Assembly (NCBI RefSeq): GCF_017744655.1
Contig: NZ_JAGIAW010000006.1
Location: forward strand, 186,001 to 250,000
Reading direction: 5' to 3'
From: Devosia sp.
Lineage (GTDB): Bacteria > Pseudomonadota > Alphaproteobacteria > Rhizobiales > Devosiaceae
Length of the DNA stretch: 64,000 nucleotides
Shown here: positions 60,755-64,000 of the stretch, piece by piece
Layout: each line of letters begins with the position of its first letter
How positions within the stretch are numbered: the stretch's first letter is position 1
The notes under the pieces: model-generated
What the model was told of the DNA's origin: nothing
Seen by the model: only the letters and a program-made list of their open reading frames with translations
Databases searched by the model: none
Program-made: the position numbers and the translations under genes

Positions 60755-61750
60755 TCAGGCGTCGAGCTGGACGAGTTGCCGGGCGACGGCCTCGCTGATG
60801 ATGGTGATTTCGTCCGAGCTCAGGTCAATTTCGGCGGCCCCGGCATTTTCGCGGGCTTGGCTGACATTGCGCGCGCCGCAAAGGGCAAAGGTGATGCCGG
60901 GCTGCCTGATGGTCCAGGCGATGACGACTTGTGACGGCGTGGCGCCATGGGCAGCGGCGATGGGGGCGATGTCGGCCATCAGTCGTCCGACCTTTTCGCG
61001 ATTGCCGAGGGAAAAATGCGGGTCGGTGCGACGCTGGTCGTCGCCCGAAAATTCGCGATCGGGGCCGACTTTGCCGGTAAGAAGGCCACGCGACAGCGAG
61101 GAATAACTGAGGACCGAGACGCCGTTCTCACGACAAAGCGGCAACAGCGTACTCTCGATACCGCGGCGGGCCATGGAGTATTCCTCCTGGATCGCATCGA
61201 GCGCGCCGGTGGCGATATAGGCCTTAAGGTCGGCTTCCGAGACATTGCTGGCGCCGATGGAGCCGATCTTGCCCTGCTGCTTGAGCTCGACAAGGGCATC
61301 CATGGTTTCGGCGATTGGGGTCGTCGGGTCCTGCCAATGGGTGATGTAGTGATCGATGTGATCGGTGCCTAGGCGGAGGAGGCTCTGTTCTACCTCGTAG
61401 AAAATGGCGTCGCGACCGAGATAGCGGTGTACGGGCTTGCCATCATAATCGAAGAAGTGGTGGCCCTTGGTGGTGTGCCAGACGAGGCCGCACTTGGTGG
61501 CGAGCACGACTTTGTCGCGGCGGCCTTTTATGGCGCGGCCAACCAGCTCTTCGGCAAGACCCTGACCATAGGCGGGGGCCGTATCGATCAGGGTAATTCC
61601 GGCGTCGATGGAAGCCTGGATGGCGGCGATGGATTCGGATTCTTCCGTACCGCCCCACATCCAGCCGCCAATGGCCCAGGTGCCAAGGCCGATGGCCGAA
61701 GCTTTTATGCCGGAGGCGCCGATCTGGCGGGTCTGAGCATCAGGCGACAT
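60755..61750 (-). CDS. Aldo/keto reductase
   Basis: 331 residues from ATG 61750; the frame is open further upstream inside the regulator gene. AKR tetrad: Asp and Tyr in LIDTAPAYGQG, Lys in LATKCG and His in YITHWQDP. The sequence GLGTWAIGGWMWGG at the start is typical of the IolS/YajO-like branch. It reduces aldehydes or ketones with NADPH, or oxidises a sugar or polyol. Its start overlaps the SorC-family regulator stop by 11 bases. Confidence 0.88.
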   Translation of the reverse strand: MSPDAQTRQIGASGIKASAIGLGTWAIGGWMWGGTEESESIAAIQASIDAGITLIDTAPAYGQGLAEELVGRAIKGRRDKVVLATKCGLVWHTTKGHHFFDYDGKPVHRYLGRDAIFYEVEQSLLRLGTDHIDHYITHWQDPTTPIAETMDALVELKQQGKIGSIGASNVSEADLKAYIATGALDAIQEEYSMARRGIESTLLPLCRENGVSVLSYSSLSRGLLTGKVGPDREFSGDDQRRTDPHFSLGNREKVGRLMADIAPIAAAHGATPSQVVIAWTIRQPGITFALCGARNVSQARENAGAAEIDLSSDEITIISEAVARQLVQLDA

Positions 61751-62741
61751 TCTGCTTACTTTCCATCTTGTCGAGCACGCCGGCCGCGGTTTCTTCGTCG
61801 AGCACGAGCGAATTGAGGTAGTGGCCGCGCAGCGCCGCGCGGATCGGCAGGACCTTTTCGGCACCGGCCGCAACGCCGATGACCTTTGGGCATCCGGCGA
61901 GATCGGCGGGGGACAGGGCCACGAGGCGTGAATTGAGGGCGTAGTCGGCGACCTCGCCGTTTTCGCCGATGAGATGGGCAAGGAATTCGGCGACGACGCC
62001 GCTCTTGGTCAGGCGTTCGCGGTCGGCGGTGGAGTCTGGGTGAAGGTCGTAGTAGCTCGACCCCGGCGTCTGGATGGAGCCGATGCCGACAAGGGCAATG
62101 GCGGCCTTGCGGGCGAGCTGGAAGGCTTCCTTGACCGAGCCCAGGTCCATCAACATGTCGCGCTGCTCGACGCTTTCGGCAAAGAGCGGCGCGTGGACGA
62201 GATGGGTGCTGCCTCCCAGACGTTCCGCAAGGCGCGAGGCCAGGTGGTTGACGTCGGTATAGTATTTGCCCTGCACGCCGCCGGTGAGCGGCACGACGGT
62301 GACGTCAAAGGTCCGTTCAGGGTCGAGGTTGTCGACCACGGCGCTGACCGCCTTGCCGCCCGTGATGGCGATGACGTCGCCGTCACGCAGCGATTCCAGC
62401 AACTGATTGGCGGCGGCGCGGCCAACCTGTTTCAGCGTCGTGTCGAGATTGCCTGAGACCGTGGGGGTGACCACGGCATTGGCGAGGCCAGCGGCCTGGA
62501 CCAGCAGGCGTTCGATTTCGACGAGCCGCTGGAAGGGCGACTCGATCTCGATCCGCACCATGCCCTGCTTGCGCCCTTGGGCGATCAGCCGGTTGACCTT
62601 GGAGGTCGACAGGTTCAGCGCCTCGGCAATGTCGGACTGCTTATGGCCCTCGAGAAAGTGCATCACGAGCACGGTGTAAATCTGGCGCGTTGCTTCGAAG
62701 TCGCTGTTTTCGGTCATCTCGTCACCCAGTCGCCTGAACAT
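61740..62741 (-). CDS. SorC/DeoR-type sugar-binding transcriptional regulator (EryD-like)
   Basis: 333 residues; ATG 62741 (AGGTGAT before it) with a second possible ATG at 62717. An N-terminal HTH (GHKQSDIAEALNLSTSKVNR) is followed by a sugar-phosphate-binding domain (AVVDNLDPERTFDVTVVPLT, LARKAAIALVGIGSIQTPGS, VIGVAAGAEKVLPIRAALRG). EryD of erythritol loci belongs to this family. It probably controls the operon in which it lies, responding to a phosphorylated intermediate. Three-base gap after the permease gene. Confidence 0.9.
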   Translation of the reverse strand: MFRRLGDEMTENSDFEATRQIYTVLVMHFLEGHKQSDIAEALNLSTSKVNRLIAQGRKQGMVRIEIESPFQRLVEIERLLVQAAGLANAVVTPTVSGNLDTTLKQVGRAAANQLLESLRDGDVIAITGGKAVSAVVDNLDPERTFDVTVVPLTGGVQGKYYTDVNHLASRLAERLGGSTHLVHAPLFAESVEQRDMLMDLGSVKEAFQLARKAAIALVGIGSIQTPGSSYYDLHPDSTADRERLTKSGVVAEFLAHLIGENGEVADYALNSRLVALSPADLAGCPKVIGVAAGAEKVLPIRAALRGHYLNSLVLDEETAAGVLDKMESKQNVA

Positions 62742-62744
62742 GGA

Positions 62745-63737
62745 TCACCTACGCCGCTTGCTGAGATAGTGGTCGATGGTCACGGCCGCGAGCAGGATCG
62801 ATCCTCGAATAATGTCCTGCCAGTAGACCGATACGTCGAGCAAGGCGAGCGAGCTGGAAACCACCGAAAGCAGAATCGTCCCGAGGATGGCGCCGAAGAT
62901 GGTGCCTGAACCACCGGAGAGGCTTGCTCCGCCGATCACCGCTGCGGCGATGACATTGAGCTCCATGCCGACGCCAAAGGTGGGCTGGGCCGAACCGAAG
63001 CGGGCCATGTAGATGACCCCGGCAAAGCCGCAGAGGGCGGAACAGAGCGTCGTCGTAAGGAAGATCACCTTCTTGGTGCGGATGCCGGAATAGGCGGCCG
63101 CCTTCTCGTTGCTGCCGGTGTAAAAAACCTTCCGGAACATGGTGGTGCGGCGCAGCATGAAGTCGAAGGCGACAACGACGACCACGAAGATTACGATGAC
63201 GACCGGAATGACGCCGATCGAGCCCTGGCCGATGAACTTGAACTCGGGTGGTAGCGTGAAGAGGCCGAGCGGCCGGCCACCGGTGCCGAGGAGACAGGCG
63301 CCGCGGGCAATCACCATGGCGGCGAGCGACACGATGAAGTGGTGCAAACCGACCTTGGTAACGAAGAAGCCCATGAGCGCGCCGATGGCGGTGCAGGCGA
63401 GAATGGCGATCAGCGAGGCCGTCCAGGGGTCGACGCCGTTGAGGAACAGGAGGCCTGCGATGACCATGGCGAGAGCTGTGACCGAGCCGACCGAGAGGTC
63501 GATGCCGCCGGAGATGAGCAGGATGGTCATGCCGACCACCACGATGCCCTCCACGGCGAAAGCCATGGCCATGGCCCGCATGTTTTCCCAGGTGAGGAAG
63601 TAGGGCGAGGCGAACGACATCGCGGCGAAGAGCGCCAGGATGATCAGGATCAGCCCGATCTCGCGCATGCCGGCGAGGCGTTTCCAGCCTGAGCCGGACG
63701 TCTTGCCTGTTTCGGCCGCTATGGTCTGAGTGGTCAT
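62745..63737 (-). CDS. Sugar ABC transporter permease, RbsC type (polyol operon)
   Basis: 330 residues, about ten membrane segments. [40 protein letters not shown], and [20 protein letters not shown] are RbsC hallmarks. Channel subunit for the sugar or polyol used by the downstream enzymes. Its ATG overlaps the stop of the ATPase gene (ATGA). Confidence 0.9.
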   Translation of the reverse strand: MTTQTIAAETGKTSGSGWKRLAGMREIGLILIILALFAAMSFASPYFLTWENMRAMAMAFAVEGIVVVGMTILLISGGIDLSVGSVTALAMVIAGLLFLNGVDPWTASLIAILACTAIGALMGFFVTKVGLHHFIVSLAAMVIARGACLLGTGGRPLGLFTLPPEFKFIGQGSIGVIPVVIVIFVVVVVAFDFMLRRTTMFRKVFYTGSNEKAAAYSGIRTKKVIFLTTTLCSALCGFAGVIYMARFGSAQPTFGVGMELNVIAAAVIGGASLSGGSGTIFGAILGTILLSVVSSSLALLDVSVYWQDIIRGSILLAAVTIDHYLSKRRR

Positions 63738-64000
63738 GGTCTTGCTCCCCCGGCCCGCGCCCGTTCGGCGTCTATTGAGGCCAGATACATGATATTCTGT
63801 TCGGTCATGGCGTCGCCCGAGACCTCGCCATTGATGCGGCCTTCGCGCACCACGAGGACGCGATCACAGACGCCGATCAATTCGGGCAGTTCGGACGAGA
63901 TGACCACGATGCCGACCCCGGCATTGGCGAGGTCACGCAGGATGCGGTGAATTTCGAGCTTGGCGCCGACATCGACGCCGCGTGTCGGCTCATCGAGGAA
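63734..64000 (-). CDS. Sugar ABC transporter ATP-binding protein, RbsA type (partial, C-terminal end)
   Basis: 89 codons of the 3' end lie in the window; the rest is beyond 64000. It reads [20 protein letters not shown], then [20 protein letters not shown] and ends [18 protein letters not shown]. This is the end of the second NBD of an RbsA-type ATPase (Walker B and D-loop intact, unlike the copy at 45930). First part of the leftward polyol operon seen here; the binding-protein gene is probably further upstream. Confidence 0.88.
   Translation of the reverse strand, partial: FLDEPTRGVDVGAKLEIHRILRDLANAGVGIVVISSELPELIGVCDRVLVVREGRINGEVSGDAMTEQNIMYLASIDAERARAGGARP

Noticed and set aside
1-64000. 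Defence, toxin-antitoxin, prophage or integrative-element module
   Set aside because: No transposase, integrase, restriction, toxin or phage structural gene could be recognised; all genes fit metabolism, transport and regulation.

Overview
This 64 kb window is GC-rich, densely packed chromosomal DNA of an alphaproteobacterium, most likely a Devosia-like member of the Hyphomicrobiales. That placement is an inference from the gene families: many ABC importers, a bifunctional PutA beside an Lrp-type regulator, a NagA/SIS/GntR/MurQ locus, and several families of small intergenic palindromic repeats. No rRNA, tRNA, CRISPR array, phage or transposase gene is visible. Almost every gene belongs to the uptake and catabolism of small organic molecules.

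Layout. 1-0.3 kb: tail of a short-chain dehydrogenase and a duplicated scrap of the same tail. 0.3-4.5 kb: amino-sugar and cell-wall recycling (nagA, SIS isomerase/deaminase, GntR regulator, divergent murQ), with a repeated candidate operator in the divergent intergenic region. 4.6-8.3 kb: GH2 beta-mannosidase, an AHSA1-type protein and a GNAT acetyltransferase. 8.3-16.2 kb: peptide module (M24 peptidase, oligopeptide-binding protein, XRE-cupin regulator, divergent dppBCDF-like transporter, GAF protein, terminator). 16.3-20.3 kb: putA and its divergent Lrp-family regulator. 20.4-43.7 kb: a long run of nucleobase/nucleoside-type genes. It holds three different ABC importers (Pot-type, NMT1/SsuABC-type, BMP/NupABC-type), three deaminase-like amidohydrolases, a nucleoside hydrolase, an M20 amidohydrolase, a phosphoribosyltransferase, a creatininase-family protein, RidA, an FAD-linked oxidase, a flavodoxin-fold reductase and peptidase T.

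43.7-54.6 kb: AraC regulator, then a rare-sugar cassette. This has a ketose 3-epimerase-like protein, an RbsA/RbsC/RbsC importer with its binding protein and a cupin, followed by a convergent LacI-SDR-HisD-like operon. Two LacI-type operator candidates and an RraA-family pseudogene lie next to the HisD-like gene. 55.0-64.0 kb: a leftward polyol-type operon (truncated RbsA, RbsC, SorC regulator, aldo/keto reductase, GlpD-like dehydrogenase, class I aldolase, FGGY kinase, GMC oxidoreductase).

The points most worth following are the structured leader in front of the NMT1-type binding-protein gene (its closing stem lies between ribosome-binding site and start codon), the nucleobase supercluster, the kinase/dehydrogenase/aldolase polyol operon, the decayed RraA gene, the matched GntR operators, and the nested palindromic repeats. 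Functional calls below rest on motifs read from the translations; no database search was possible.
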